The notes beneath the pieces are model-generated. The model was not told the origin of the DNA. It searched no databases and saw only the letters and a list, made by a program, of their open reading frames with translations. Of a stretch of 64,000 bases of DNA, positions 16,982 to 25,885 are shown piece by piece; the first letter of the stretch is position 1; every line of letters begins with the position of its first letter. The translations under genes were made by a program, and so were the position numbers. This DNA is from DOZZ01 sp963792655. GTDB lineage: Bacteria; Acidobacteriota; Terriglobia; Bryobacterales; Bryobacteraceae. The stretch is taken from contig CAWBWU010000003.1 in NCBI GenBank assembly GCA_963792655.1, forward strand, positions 682,001 to 746,000, given 5' to 3'.

Positions 16982-18461
16982 CTACTTAAAATTGGCCTGA
17001 ACCGATGTACTGCCCGCGATGGACACCGTGCATGTGGGCGATGTGCCCGTGCATCCGCCAGTCCAGTTTACGAACGTCCCGCCAGCGGCTGGCGTAGCGC
17101 TCAACGTGACGCTCGTTCCCTGCACAAATTTCGAGGAGCACGTTCCCCCACAGTTGATTCCAGCAGGATTGCTCGTCACAGTTCCCTTCCCGCCGCGGCC
17201 AACCGAAAGCGTGAATACCGGGCTGAACGTAGCAGTTACGGTTTGACTCGCGTCCAGGGTAAGCGCGCAGGAAACGCTGTTTCCTACGCAGCCGCCGCCG
17301 GTCCAGCCGACAAACACTGCGCCCGAAGGAGGAGCAGCGGTGAGCGTAACACCCGTTCCCGCCAGCACCGTCGCCGCGCAGGTACCGGGGCACTTGATCC
17401 CGCCGACCGTGCCGGTAACGATGCCGCTACCAACTGTCGCGACGCTGATGGTCGCTTGCGCCGGAACATTCAGGTTGACCGCGGCCATTTGCGCTCCGAT
17501 GTAATTGCCGACCTCATTGCCGCCCGGAACATTGCACGTCGGATCCGCGCACAACGCTTCGTGCGTCAATGGATCGTAAGTTCCGGTATACCCGTAGAAC
17601 TCGTAACGGCGCACAACCGACTGGGAGTTGCCGCCAAGCTGCCCCTGGTTGCGATTGCGGTTGTGCTTGCCATTGCCGCCAATCCGCGTTTGCATGAGCA
17701 CCCATGAGGTTTCGATCTGTGCAGCATCTTGCGGCACCGCCGGGTTGTCGCTCAACAGCTCGTTAAGCTCTGCATGCCGCGCTAATTCTGTCTTGTAGAC
17801 TTTCATCCATTGCGCATCACCGAACTGCGCAACCGCTGGCGGCTCTGGCGCGACCACCTCTGCAATGATCACCGGCGGGTTGTTCGGGACCGCTGGAGGC
17901 ACCACTGTCCAGATTGGCGCTCCGATTGGTATCGGCGGGTTCATTGCAGTCAGAGCACCGGGCGTGTTGGGATCCGGAATCATCCAACGGTAAGTGACAG
18001 CCGTGGGATTCGTCAGCAGAGAGACTCCGAAGTGCTCGCAGCCGCTCGTATCATAAGCCGTCCCAAGCGCGAGCGTGTAGCAAAGGTGGCCCATCGTGGG
18101 CGGGAAGTTAACGGCGGGCGGCGTGGCGGTCACGTATCTTTGGTTTGTGGCATCCCAAGGGCTCATGTAGCGCACATACACGCCGCCGGGATACGGGACG
18201 ATGGTCGGGCTTCCATAGCGGATATAAGGCGCGCCAAACGTATAGGTGATGTCGCCCTGAGTGACACCCGTCAAGTTGAATCTCGAAGCCCTCCGTCGGT
18301 CCGCCGGTATTGTTGACGACATCGAAGTTTGAGAGCGAACCATACATCGTGGTCGCGGTCTGCGCCGGCGCCATCACAGGAAACCAGGCTAGTGCGAGCA
18401 GGACGGCGCTGCCGAAAGAAGCTATTTGAATTTTCGTTTTAATGCTTTGGAGTATTGCCAT
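16982..18461 (-). CDS. Exported protein with two C-terminal InlB-type beta repeats (frameshifted)
   Basis: A secreted protein of unknown function. An N-terminal signal peptide (ASFGSAVLLALAWFPVMAPAQ) is read from 18461; after GFEIQ the frame changes near 18278 by one extra base and continues LTGVTQGDITYTFGAPYIRYGS to the stop, giving about 492 residues. The C-terminal 160 residues contain two consecutive repeats of the divergent InlB B-repeat type (VGSGIVTGTVGGIKCPGTC..FVGWTGGGC and GRGGKGTVTSNPAGINCGGTC..FVNWTGGC), each with paired cysteines that could form disulfides. Such repeats occur in surface or secreted proteins. The middle part is not recognised. Confidence 0.72.
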
Positions 18462-18580
18462 TTTTTCTCGTCTCCGGGTGCAGGTATTTCCGCATCACCG
18501 TTCGACTTTGACAAACTAATTGAACCCAATTGTTGTGCGCTTGTGAACAAAGTGTAAAAACGATAAACTGTGCTCGTTCT

Positions 18581-19183
18581 ATGCGGCTTTTAACGCTTCT
18601 CCTTTTTACCGCCACGCTGACTGCTCAGCAGCACGAGGCCGAACTAAGCGGGCGGTGGCGGTCACTTGAGACGTCAAAGGGCGGCATCGGAGCGATGTTC
18701 CACTTCTATCCAGGCGGTGCGGTTGAGTTCAGCCCTGGTGCGGTCGTCCAGACAAGTTATCGAGTGGAAGGCGATCAGCTGATTCTTCCGCCGGCAACCG
18801 TGAATGGTCCCGAGTCCAAACAACGAATAACGTGGATCACTCGCGACAAACTTCGATTGGGCGAGGGCGCGGAAACAACAAGTGAGTTCACCCGTGCCGA
18901 TCATGCCGAGCATAAAGATCAAGATCTCACCGGCGAATGGATCGCCATGCGAGACATGGCCGGGTCAATGCATGAGGTGCACTATATCTTTTCCGCAGAC
19001 GGAAAAGGGCTATTCCTCATTCCGTTTGTGACGCAGTCCGGGCACTACACCGTCACTGGCGATAGCATCCGCATCGAACTTCCCGAACGCCAGACAGTCG
19101 AGGGCAAATTTAAAGTTGAAGGCGATACTCTGACGATCCCCGGTCCCCGCGGCGCGGGTGAATCGAAGTTTGCTCGATACTGA
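18581..19183 (+). CDS. Hypothetical secreted protein
   Basis: A 200-residue protein with a short signal peptide (MRLLTLLLFTATLTAQQ) followed by two similar halves. Each contains an LxGxW opening (LSGRWRSLETSKGG and LTGEWIAMRDMAGS), an aromatic strand (MFHFYPGGAV, HYIFSADGKG) and an end of YRVEGDQLILP or YTVTGDSIRIELP. This is a lipocalin/META-like small beta-barrel pattern, here duplicated. The start at 18581 is chosen because the signal peptide begins there. The family is unknown. It lies 26 nt before the histidine kinase gene, so it may be co-transcribed and act as an extracytoplasmic partner; that is inference. Confidence 0.65.
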   Translation: MRLLTLLLFTATLTAQQHEAELSGRWRSLETSKGGIGAMFHFYPGGAVEFSPGAVVQTSYRVEGDQLILPPATVNGPESKQRITWITRDKLRLGEGAETTSEFTRADHAEHKDQDLTGEWIAMRDMAGSMHEVHYIFSADGKGLFLIPFVTQSGHYTVTGDSIRIELPERQTVEGKFKVEGDTLTIPGPRGAGESKFARY

Positions 19184-19209
19184 ACGCACATAAACTAAAA
19201 GCAGTCTTC

Positions 19210-20649
19210 ATGATTCAGAACTACCTGCGCGGAACTCGCAGCGCCGTACTCGCGCGGGCAGCAATCTTAACTGCGCTCATCGCCGTTGTCGATTGGCGAA
19301 TCGATCTCAACATTTCGTTCGGCTTCCTGTACATGTTCCCCATGCTGCTGTTAGGGACAATTCTGTCGCGGTGGCAGATTCTCGCGGCGGCTGTGATCTG
19401 CTCGGCGCTTTCCGATCTGTTCGATCCATTTCCTTTTGTATGGACGGTGGCGGTTCCCCAGGACATCCTCGTGTTCTCAGCGCTGGCCGGAACCGGGCTG
19501 TTTTCTTTCGAAGCCACACGCAACAGACGCATCGAGCGCGAAAACCTGGCGCGCATCGAACGGGAAATGGCAGCGCGCCGCGACGCGGAAGAGCAGCTTG
19601 AGTTTCTGATTCACAGCAGCCCGGCGGCGATCTTCACGATGGATGCGGCCGGCAGCGTCGTGCTGGCGAATGCAGCGGCGCACCGGCTGCTCGAGTGCGC
19701 GCCTGGGACGCTCGCCGGGCGCAATATCTCGGACTACCTGTCGGCGCTGGGGCATGTGCCTTCGCTGCAGGACACTGCGCAAACGTTTCGCACGGAGATG
19801 CAATGCCGCGGCATGCGCAGCAACGGTGAAGCATTTCTGGCGAACGTCTTCTTCTCGACCTATCAAACTGCTGCCGGCCCACGCCTGGCCGCGCTCGTGG
19901 TCGACGCGTCAGAGGACTTGCGCGAACGGGAAGAGTTCAACCTCGATCAATTGATGGCGGGCTCTCGCATTCTGGTTGCTGCGGTCTCACATGAGATTCG
20001 CAACGTGTGCGGCGCCATCGCGGTGATACACGAAAACCTGCTGCGCAGCGGCCTTTTCAAAGGCCATCACGACTTTGAGGCCCTCGGCGCTCTGGTCGAC
20101 ACGTTGCACCGCATCGCGTCGCTCGAACTGAAGCAAGGCAGCGCGGGCGAGATTGTTTCGGCGGTGGATCTGAACGATGTATTGAGTGACCTGCGCATCG
20201 TGCTGGAGCCGTACTGTGGCGATGCCGGCATCTCACTGCAGTGGGATCTTGCGCCACAGTTGCCTCTGGTCCGCGCCGAACGCCACAGCCTGCTACAGGT
20301 GTTCCTGAACCTGGCGAAGAATAGCGAGCGCGCGCTGGAACAGGCGGAGGTGAAGCAGATCCATATCACTGCTGAGCGTTCCGGAAACTCGGTTCTGTTG
20401 CGCTTTGCCGACTCGGGCCCCGGCATCGCTTCGACCGCACACATGTTTCAGCCATTCCAGAAAGGCGCCGACGCAACCGGCCTCGGGCTCTATCTCTCGC
20501 GTGCGTTCATGCGCTCATTCGGCGGAGACCTGCGGCACGATCCGTCATCGCCCGGCTGTTGTTTCGTCATCGAACTTGCGGCCGCTGAACCACTCGCCAG
20601 CCACCATGACCTTCGCTCCAGCCACGCCGATCCGGCTCTTACTCGTTGA
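19210..20649 (+). CDS. Membrane sensor histidine kinase with PAS domain
   Basis: A two-component sensor of 479 residues. Three to four N-terminal membrane helices (residues 12-100) have no large periplasmic loop. A helical linker (105-130) is followed by a PAS domain (about 130-240, SPAAIFTMDAAGSVVLANAAA), the phosphoacceptor His261 in AVSHEIRN, an N-box (LNLAKNSERAL), DSGPGI, and a G-box (GLGLYLSRAF). Thus it has all elements needed for autophosphorylation. The response regulator gene overlaps its 3' end by 44 nt, so the two are surely a pair. The signal is unknown; the preceding exported protein gene could be related. Confidence 0.9.
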   Translation: MIQNYLRGTRSAVLARAAILTALIAVVDWRIDLNISFGFLYMFPMLLLGTILSRWQILAAAVICSALSDLFDPFPFVWTVAVPQDILVFSALAGTGLFSFEATRNRRIERENLARIEREMAARRDAEEQLEFLIHSSPAAIFTMDAAGSVVLANAAAHRLLECAPGTLAGRNISDYLSALGHVPSLQDTAQTFRTEMQCRGMRSNGEAFLANVFFSTYQTAAGPRLAALVVDASEDLREREEFNLDQLMAGSRILVAAVSHEIRNVCGAIAVIHENLLRSGLFKGHHDFEALGALVDTLHRIASLELKQGSAGEIVSAVDLNDVLSDLRIVLEPYCGDAGISLQWDLAPQLPLVRAERHSLLQVFLNLAKNSERALEQAEVKQIHITAERSGNSVLLRFADSGPGIASTAHMFQPFQKGADATGLGLYLSRAFMRSFGGDLRHDPSSPGCCFVIELAAAEPLASHHDLRSSHADPALTR

Positions 20650-21268
20650 CGATCACAGCCTGTTCCGCGAGAGCCTCGCCAGGCTGCTCGGGTCGGAGCC
20701 GGACTTTCTCGTCATCGCGACGGCATTGGACGCGGCGGAAGGCCTGCGCATCCTCAACTCCACCGCTGTCGACATGACACTACTCGATTACGACCTCGGA
20801 ACACAACACGGGAATGCGTTCTTAGCGGCGGCGCGGCAAGCCGGGTACACCGGGAAAATTCTGATGGTCACGGCGGGGATGGATGCGGCTGAAGCTGCAC
20901 TCGCGCTCAGCCTGGGAGCCGCAGGTATCTTTCACAAGAACAATGCGCCGGCAAGTCTGATGGGCGCCATTCGCGCGGTTCATCGCGGCGAGACGTGGAT
21001 CGATCCGGCGTTGGAGGATGTGCTGAAAGCAGGCGCTGTGGCCAACGCCCGGCAGGAACGGCCGCACCTGACGGAGCGCGAACAATTTGTCCTGCACCGG
21101 CTGTTCGAGGGCTTGACGAACAAAGAGGTCGCGGCGCAACTCGGTGTTTCCGAGAGCGCGGTCAAAGCGACTTTACAACAACTGTTTCAGAAAACTGGCG
21201 TGCGCACGCGCGGCCAATTGGTGCGTTTCGCGCTTGAAAGTTCGCTGGGAGTGAAGTTGAATTTGTGA
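20606..21268 (+). CDS. Response regulator, NarL/FixJ family
   Basis: A 220-residue DNA-binding response regulator and partner of the overlapping kinase gene. The receiver domain (residues 9-125) has the acidic pair in LLVDDH, phosphoacceptor Asp61 in LLDYDLG, the Thr in MVTAG and Lys in FHKNNAP. The C-terminal LuxR-type helix-turn-helix (LTEREQFVLHRLFEGLTNKEVAAQLGVSESAVKATLQQLFQKTGV) is complete. The start at 20606 gives a normal N-terminus (MTFAPATPIRLLLVDD). A hairpin at 21285-21305 follows. Targets are unknown. Confidence 0.9.
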   Translation: MTFAPATPIRLLLVDDHSLFRESLARLLGSEPDFLVIATALDAAEGLRILNSTAVDMTLLDYDLGTQHGNAFLAAARQAGYTGKILMVTAGMDAAEAALALSLGAAGIFHKNNAPASLMGAIRAVHRGETWIDPALEDVLKAGAVANARQERPHLTEREQFVLHRLFEGLTNKEVAAQLGVSESAVKATLQQLFQKTGVRTRGQLVRFALESSLGVKLNL

Positions 21269-21284
21269 CGCGGGGAAAGAAAAA

Positions 21285-21305
21285 GCGGGCCTGACTTCGG
21301 CCCGC
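21285..21305 (-). terminator. Intrinsic terminator of the cold-shock gene
   Basis: Stem GCGGGCC / GGCCCGC with a 7-nt loop. On the minus strand it is followed by TTTTTC, so it fits as the terminator of the cold-shock gene, and it may also stop readthrough from the response regulator gene. Confidence 0.75.
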
Positions 21306-21335
21306 TAACCTGCTCAAACTTGTTGTAGGGAGTGA

Positions 21336-21539
21336 TTATGCGGTGGTGACGTCTTCAGCCTGCAGTCCCTTCGGACCGTTCTTCACCACAAACGAAACGC
21401 GCGCGCCTTCGTCCAATGAGCGGTAACCGCTGGCCGCAATTGCCGAAAAATGAACGAATACGTCTTCACCGTTCTCGCGTTGGATGAATCCGAATCCCTT
21501 ACCTGCATTGAACCACTTCACGATCCCTGTTTCTCTCAT
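21336..21539 (-). CDS. Cold-shock protein (CspA family)
   Basis: A 67-residue single-stranded nucleic acid chaperone of the CSD fold. RNP1 (KGFGFIQRE) and RNP2 (VFVHFSAI) motifs are intact, and the N-terminus (TGIVKWFNAGKGFG) and length are typical. It is monocistronic, with a long AT-rich leader upstream (about 21540-21600), as is common for cold-inducible csp genes, and an intrinsic terminator downstream. Confidence 0.96.
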   Translation of the reverse strand: MRETGIVKWFNAGKGFGFIQRENGEDVFVHFSAIAASGYRSLDEGARVSFVVKNGPKGLQAEDVTTA

Positions 21540-21736
21540 GTTGTACTTTTCCTCTAAAAATTTCTGCTGATCGCGGCCTTTTTTACTACCCGCTCTGCAC
21601 CGCTATCCGCCCAGCCAGCTCTTCAAGCAACTGTTTTTCGCCTACGCGGGTAGCTTTCAGTTTACCAGAATCATGCCGCGGTGTTTTGCGTTGCAGAGAT
21701 TAGACGTCAGCGCGTCGCCCGCGGGTTCGTCCCGCC

Positions 21737-24700
21737 CTAGCTATTGTCATCAAAAATCGGATTCATGTACCAGCGCGCCGCCTCAATAAAACCATCGAAC
21801 GTGTAGTCCTTCGCCTGTCCATCGGGTGAGGTCAGGATCTCGTCGATGATGTGGCGGCCCAGTGCCCGGTAGCTTTCAAATTGCGATTCGCTGAAGAATT
21901 GATCGGACGTGGGTTGATGCGGGAACGGTTTGTGCGACGTGGCGTAGTGCTGCAGATCCGCAGGCTCGTTCCCGTTCAACGATGGCTTGATATAGACGAT
22001 GGTCCCAAACGGCGCATCGGGCCCATCGACGTCGCTGTATTGAATGGTGCCGAGCGCGCAATGCCGCCCGGAGTACCTGTCGTCCGGCCGCTGTGAGGGT
22101 GACATCGGCATGGAAGGCGGAGTGAACTCGATCGAGATGCCGAGATCGATGCGGATCTTGCGAATGGCGTTGGCGAGATCCTCGTACGCATAGTTCGGAT
22201 CGCAACCGGCGTCTGAGATGACGATGTGGTGGCAGCGGCGCAACACCATCTCGTACAGGCCAAGATTCTCGAAGTGCCCGCCGTCGGACAGATACACCCA
22301 GGGATTGGTGCTCGTGGTCAGGCCCGCCGCTTCGTCGAAGAAGGCGCGAATGCCCCAGCGCGGACCCGGCCGTTCCCAAACTTTGTTGGGTGCGTTCGGA
22401 TTGCCGAGCCACCAGCCGAGCCGCGCGTTGAACAGCGTCATCACCAGCGTGAGCAGCGGTGATGAGTGATAACCCATGTTCGGACTCGCCGCCGCGCCCG
22501 AGATCGTAATCGCCGTGCCCAGCGTGATGGGAACTTTGTTGCGGAGGTTCTTATAATGTCCGCCGTAGCGATCCGAATCGCGATAGCCGACGCACAGACC
22601 GCCGGTATGCAAGCGCGTCGAAGTGTAGGACGCGCCTTTGCGTTCTTGCCACGCGAGGTTCGAACCATGCACCAGGTTCAACGTCATGTTGACCACATGC
22701 ATCGGACGATGCGCGGTCAATGCGCACATAGCCACGTTGTCGTTCTCGTCAAAGCCAGTGAAAGGATGCGGGTCGCGAGCCTCGTTGGACGCGCCAAGAT
22801 ATGCACGGATCAGCCGCGCGCGATACATCGCGTGCAGCGAAAATTTGTTGACGTTGATGAACCAGGAGGCGATCGCGCAAATCAGCGCGTACGTTGTGAG
22901 GAGCGTCAGCGGCTCCTTTGCACTGTCCCACAGCTTGTCGTAGACCAGCGGTGCACCCATCCACAGCAGCATGCGGCCATTGAACGTTGCAATTAACACG
23001 GTGAGAAGCAACAAAAACACGGGGAGAATCAGCTTGGTTCCGAAGCGTTGCAATAAGGCAGACGAAATTCCCGTGCCGGCCTTGTAGCCCTCGGTCTCGT
23101 GCATCCCCGATGAACTCGCTGCGCTCTTCCCTGCTTTCGCGGCCAGGAAGCCGCTGATTCCGGTCAATGCGGATAAAGCGGTACCGACGCGCAAGTTGAT
23201 CTCGTCAAGCGTCGCCGCCGCAAATAACGTTACGGACGAGAACGCCAGCCAGCCGAGCGCCAGCGCGAGAAACCATCCGCCCGAGCGCGCCCACCACTCG
23301 CGATCCTCATCTTCTGTCAGATAACTCGTGGTGCCCACCAACAGCACGCTCGAGAATGCGAAGATAGCCATCACCGCGGGAAACGCGACGCACGCGTAGA
23401 TTTTCGGAATCTGCATGGCGCTCTGAAGTTGTGAGCTACTGCTTGCGAAATGAGGGATGAGCCATGCCACAATTCCGCCGGCGAAACCCGTTACCAACGC
23501 CGCGAGGCTTGCCAAGATGCTGGTCATGGTAGCCGGGCGGTTGAAGCGCAGTTTGACGTGGATCATGCCCAGCAGCATTCCGCCGCCATGCATCAGCGCG
23601 CCAAAAATCCCGAAGTGCCAGAACTGTAATCCGCTCGCGCCGTAGCCAACGATGTCCCACCATCCACGCGGCGTGCCGTCGGGCGGGAGCCAGCGCCAGA
23701 ACAGCACAAGTGAAACCGCAGAGATCGTCAAGGGAATCAGACAGCCCATGATGAAACTTCGGGTCGGCCGTTTCGCGTTTCCCGCGTTCGGGAGATCGTA
23801 GCCGACATACGCGGTCGCTACGGCACCGAAAATGAGGCTCACGGCGCCGAGTGTCCAAATGGTCTGCCACTGAAAGTCACCGGGTTGTAACCGAAGGATT
23901 CGCCAGCACAGAACGGGAAGCAGCAGCACCGCGGCGAACGCAGGAAGCAACACAAGCCAGTTCAGAAACATATTGCGAACCACTGTGGAGGCAAGCGCCC
24001 ACGTATCGCCCGACAACAGCCCTGAGTGCGGCGAAAGATAATTGCTGTAAGCGCGGAGGTACTGAAGCGGCGTGCGCTCCGGCGCAAAGAGGCGCTTGGG
24101 CAGTTGTGCCAGATCGTGCATCACCAACGCGCTCCCATCGCGCCGATCGGGAATGTCGGCCTGCTTCAGCGGAATGTCTGGCTTGGCCAGTTCAGCGCGC
24201 CTGGCCTGCTCCGCAGTCACCTGTTCGGGTGTGGCGGGATGGGAAGCTCCGGGCGCCTTGGTATCGGGTATGTCCGGTTTCGGCCCTGGCTCGGAGACCG
24301 GCGGCGCATCCAGGTTTTCTCGCTTTGAAAGGCGCGAAGCCCAGGCCGAGAACCATCCGCCCAGATAACCGCCGCCCGACACAGTCGAAAGATAGTCGAA
24401 CTCACCCAGAAGATCGGGCCGGTCGAGGCCGTGCTTTCTCGAGTGGTGCGCGAGGCCCTGCAGAATGCCGAGGGCAAAGGTGGCGCTGCGAATACCGCCG
24501 CCTGAAAAACAGAGTGCGCGGCGCCGGCTTTCGTGCAACTTGCCAATCACGTAATCGCGATACGCAAGCGCCTCCGGCGTTTCGACCGCGCACGCCGGAT
24601 CTGAATTCCCGGCTTTTAAATACGCAGCTCGCAACCGGAAGCTTTCGTCAGAGGGACCTTTGTCCAGAAGTGCCCAATACTCTTCGTCGAGCACTTCGAG

Positions 24701-24763
24701 AAACGACAGAGGCCGTGGCTCTAGCAGATCGGGTCCAGTCTTCCGCGGCGTGTCCTCACTCAT
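21737..24763 (-). CDS. Large membrane-spanning patatin-like phospholipase
   Basis: A 1008-residue protein with a patatin-type Ser/Asp acyl hydrolase split around a membrane domain. The oxyanion loop FSGGGIRSA (residues 87-94) and the nucleophile elbow STVSGGGYLGG (Ser about 129) are N-terminal. A Pro-rich insertion (about 145-205) and roughly ten hydrophobic helices (about 265-640) follow. The catalytic Asp is in LSDGGHFENLGLYEMV near residue 850. The elbow has GGG where many patatins have GxSxG followed by A. Large patatins with internal membrane helices are found in soil bacteria; their substrates are not established. It is transcribed alone, with the ArsC-like gene divergent. Confidence 0.85.
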   Translation of the reverse strand: MSEDTPRKTGPDLLEPRPLSFLEVLDEEYWALLDKGPSDESFRLRAAYLKAGNSDPACAVETPEALAYRDYVIGKLHESRRRALCFSGGGIRSATFALGILQGLAHHSRKHGLDRPDLLGEFDYLSTVSGGGYLGGWFSAWASRLSKRENLDAPPVSEPGPKPDIPDTKAPGASHPATPEQVTAEQARRAELAKPDIPLKQADIPDRRDGSALVMHDLAQLPKRLFAPERTPLQYLRAYSNYLSPHSGLLSGDTWALASTVVRNMFLNWLVLLPAFAAVLLLPVLCWRILRLQPGDFQWQTIWTLGAVSLIFGAVATAYVGYDLPNAGNAKRPTRSFIMGCLIPLTISAVSLVLFWRWLPPDGTPRGWWDIVGYGASGLQFWHFGIFGALMHGGGMLLGMIHVKLRFNRPATMTSILASLAALVTGFAGGIVAWLIPHFASSSSQLQSAMQIPKIYACVAFPAVMAIFAFSSVLLVGTTSYLTEDEDREWWARSGGWFLALALGWLAFSSVTLFAAATLDEINLRVGTALSALTGISGFLAAKAGKSAASSSGMHETEGYKAGTGISSALLQRFGTKLILPVFLLLLTVLIATFNGRMLLWMGAPLVYDKLWDSAKEPLTLLTTYALICAIASWFINVNKFSLHAMYRARLIRAYLGASNEARDPHPFTGFDENDNVAMCALTAHRPMHVVNMTLNLVHGSNLAWQERKGASYTSTRLHTGGLCVGYRDSDRYGGHYKNLRNKVPITLGTAITISGAAASPNMGYHSSPLLTLVMTLFNARLGWWLGNPNAPNKVWERPGPRWGIRAFFDEAAGLTTSTNPWVYLSDGGHFENLGLYEMVLRRCHHIVISDAGCDPNYAYEDLANAIRKIRIDLGISIEFTPPSMPMSPSQRPDDRYSGRHCALGTIQYSDVDGPDAPFGTIVYIKPSLNGNEPADLQHYATSHKPFPHQPTSDQFFSESQFESYRALGRHIIDEILTSPDGQAKDYTFDGFIEAARWYMNPIFDDNS

Positions 24764-24827
24764 GGCAGAGAACTATACCTTTGTTTGAGGCCGCCCGTAA
24801 AGCAAGGCGCAAGCTACACTGCAAGCT

Positions 24828-25232
24828 GTGAAAAAAGTGCTCTTCGTCTGCATCGGCAATTGTTGCCGCAGCCAGATGGCAGAAGGTTTCGCGCGAGCGT
24901 ACGGCAGCGACGTGATGACGGCATCGAGCGCCGGACTGTATCCAACATCAAGCGTTGCAGCCGAGACCATTGAAACGATGTTCGAGAAGAACATCGATAT
25001 CTCGTCACACGTACCGAAGCAGTTCGACCCGGCTCACACCGATGCCGACATCATCTTGAACATGGCGGGCAGCGATTTACCTGGGGATCTGTCTGCAGAC
25101 GTACGCCGCTGGGATATTGAAGACCCTTATGGGCGCAGTTTGAACGTGTACCGGCGCAGTTGTCAGGAGATCGAGAATCGCGTGATGCATCTGATTTTAG
25201 AGTTGCGCAAAACAGCGACTGTGCGGCACTGA
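24828..25232 (+). CDS. Low-molecular-weight phosphatase family protein (ArsC-like)
   Basis: A 134-residue protein of the LMW protein-tyrosine phosphatase / thioredoxin-coupled arsenate reductase fold. The P-loop CIGNCCRSQMAEGFAR (residues 8-23) fits C-x5-R, and WDIEDPYG supplies the general acid Asp. The C-terminal Cys pair that thioredoxin-linked arsenate reductases need is not clear: only one Cys is seen near RRSCQE. Phosphatase function is therefore as likely as arsenate reduction. Translation starts with GTG at 24828. No arsenic genes are near. Confidence 0.8.
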   Translation: MKKVLFVCIGNCCRSQMAEGFARAYGSDVMTASSAGLYPTSSVAAETIETMFEKNIDISSHVPKQFDPAHTDADIILNMAGSDLPGDLSADVRRWDIEDPYGRSLNVYRRSCQEIENRVMHLILELRKTATVRH

Positions 25233-25263
25233 GCAATGGCTGAGTTCGTGCTACGCCTTTCGC

Positions 25264-25851
25264 ATGACCATCGACACGCTTGATGCACTACTAGTAGAAG
25301 AACTGAAAGATCTTTACGACGCCGAAAAGCAACTCGTGCGCGCTCTGCCGAAGATGGCGAAGGCTGCATCAGACGCCGAACTGAAGAAAGCGTTCCAGCA
25401 ACATTTGGAACAGACCAAGGGCCATGTCGCGCGCATCGAACAGGTGTTCGAGCACCTCGGCGCGAAGGCCAAGAGCAAACCCTGCGCCGCAATGAAGGGC
25501 CTGGTGCAGGAAGGCTCGGAAACAATGGAAGAAGACGCGTCGGACGAAATTCTCGACGTGATGCTGATCACCGCGGCCCAGAAAGTGGAGCACTACGAAA
25601 TTTCCGCGTACGGAACCGCGCGGGCGATTGCGGAACAACTGCAGAACGAAGAAGTCGTCGAACTGCTGCGGCAGACTCTCGATGAAGAGAAAGAGACCGA
25701 CGATAAGCTGACCGAGATCTCCGAGCGCATCCTGGGCGAAGTTGCGGCGTCCGGCGGCGGCGAAGAAGAAGGGAAGAGGAAGAGGAAGAAGAGCAGCCGG
25801 CCGTCACCAAGCGCGCCGGCGGTAAAGAAGTCGGCCGCGCGCAAGCGTTAG
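25264..25851 (+). CDS. DUF892 / YciF-type ferritin-like protein
   Basis: A 195-residue helical protein of the YciE/YciF stress family, which has a ferritin-like four-helix bundle. Blocks: ELKDLYDAEKQLVRALPKMAKAA (helix 1, metal-ligand Glu), HLEQTKGHVARIEQVFEHLG, VEHYEISAYGTARA and LRQTLDEEKETDDKLTEI. A Lys/Arg/Ser/Pro-rich tail (GKRKRKKSSRPSPSAP) is appended after residue 165; the paralogue at 28850 lacks so basic a tail. Related genes in enterobacteria respond to stationary phase and osmotic stress; the biochemical role is not known. Confidence 0.9.
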   Translation: MTIDTLDALLVEELKDLYDAEKQLVRALPKMAKAASDAELKKAFQQHLEQTKGHVARIEQVFEHLGAKAKSKPCAAMKGLVQEGSETMEEDASDEILDVMLITAAQKVEHYEISAYGTARAIAEQLQNEEVVELLRQTLDEEKETDDKLTEISERILGEVAASGGGEEEGKRKRKKSSRPSPSAPAVKKSAARKR

Positions 25852-25857
25852 TCAACC

Positions 25858-25885
25858 AGGGGCAGCGCTTTCGAGAGCTGCCCCT
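25858..25885. terminator. Hairpin between two convergent genes
   Basis: A 9-bp stem (AGGGGCAGC / GCTGCCCCT) with a 10-nt loop between the DUF892 gene and the convergent synthase gene. No T tract follows on either strand, so it may be an inefficient or Rho-assisted bidirectional end. Confidence 0.5.

Noticed and set aside
16883..17707. A 274-residue plus-strand frame across the repeat protein
   Set aside because: Antisense of the InlB-type repeats, Arg-rich and without initiation signals.
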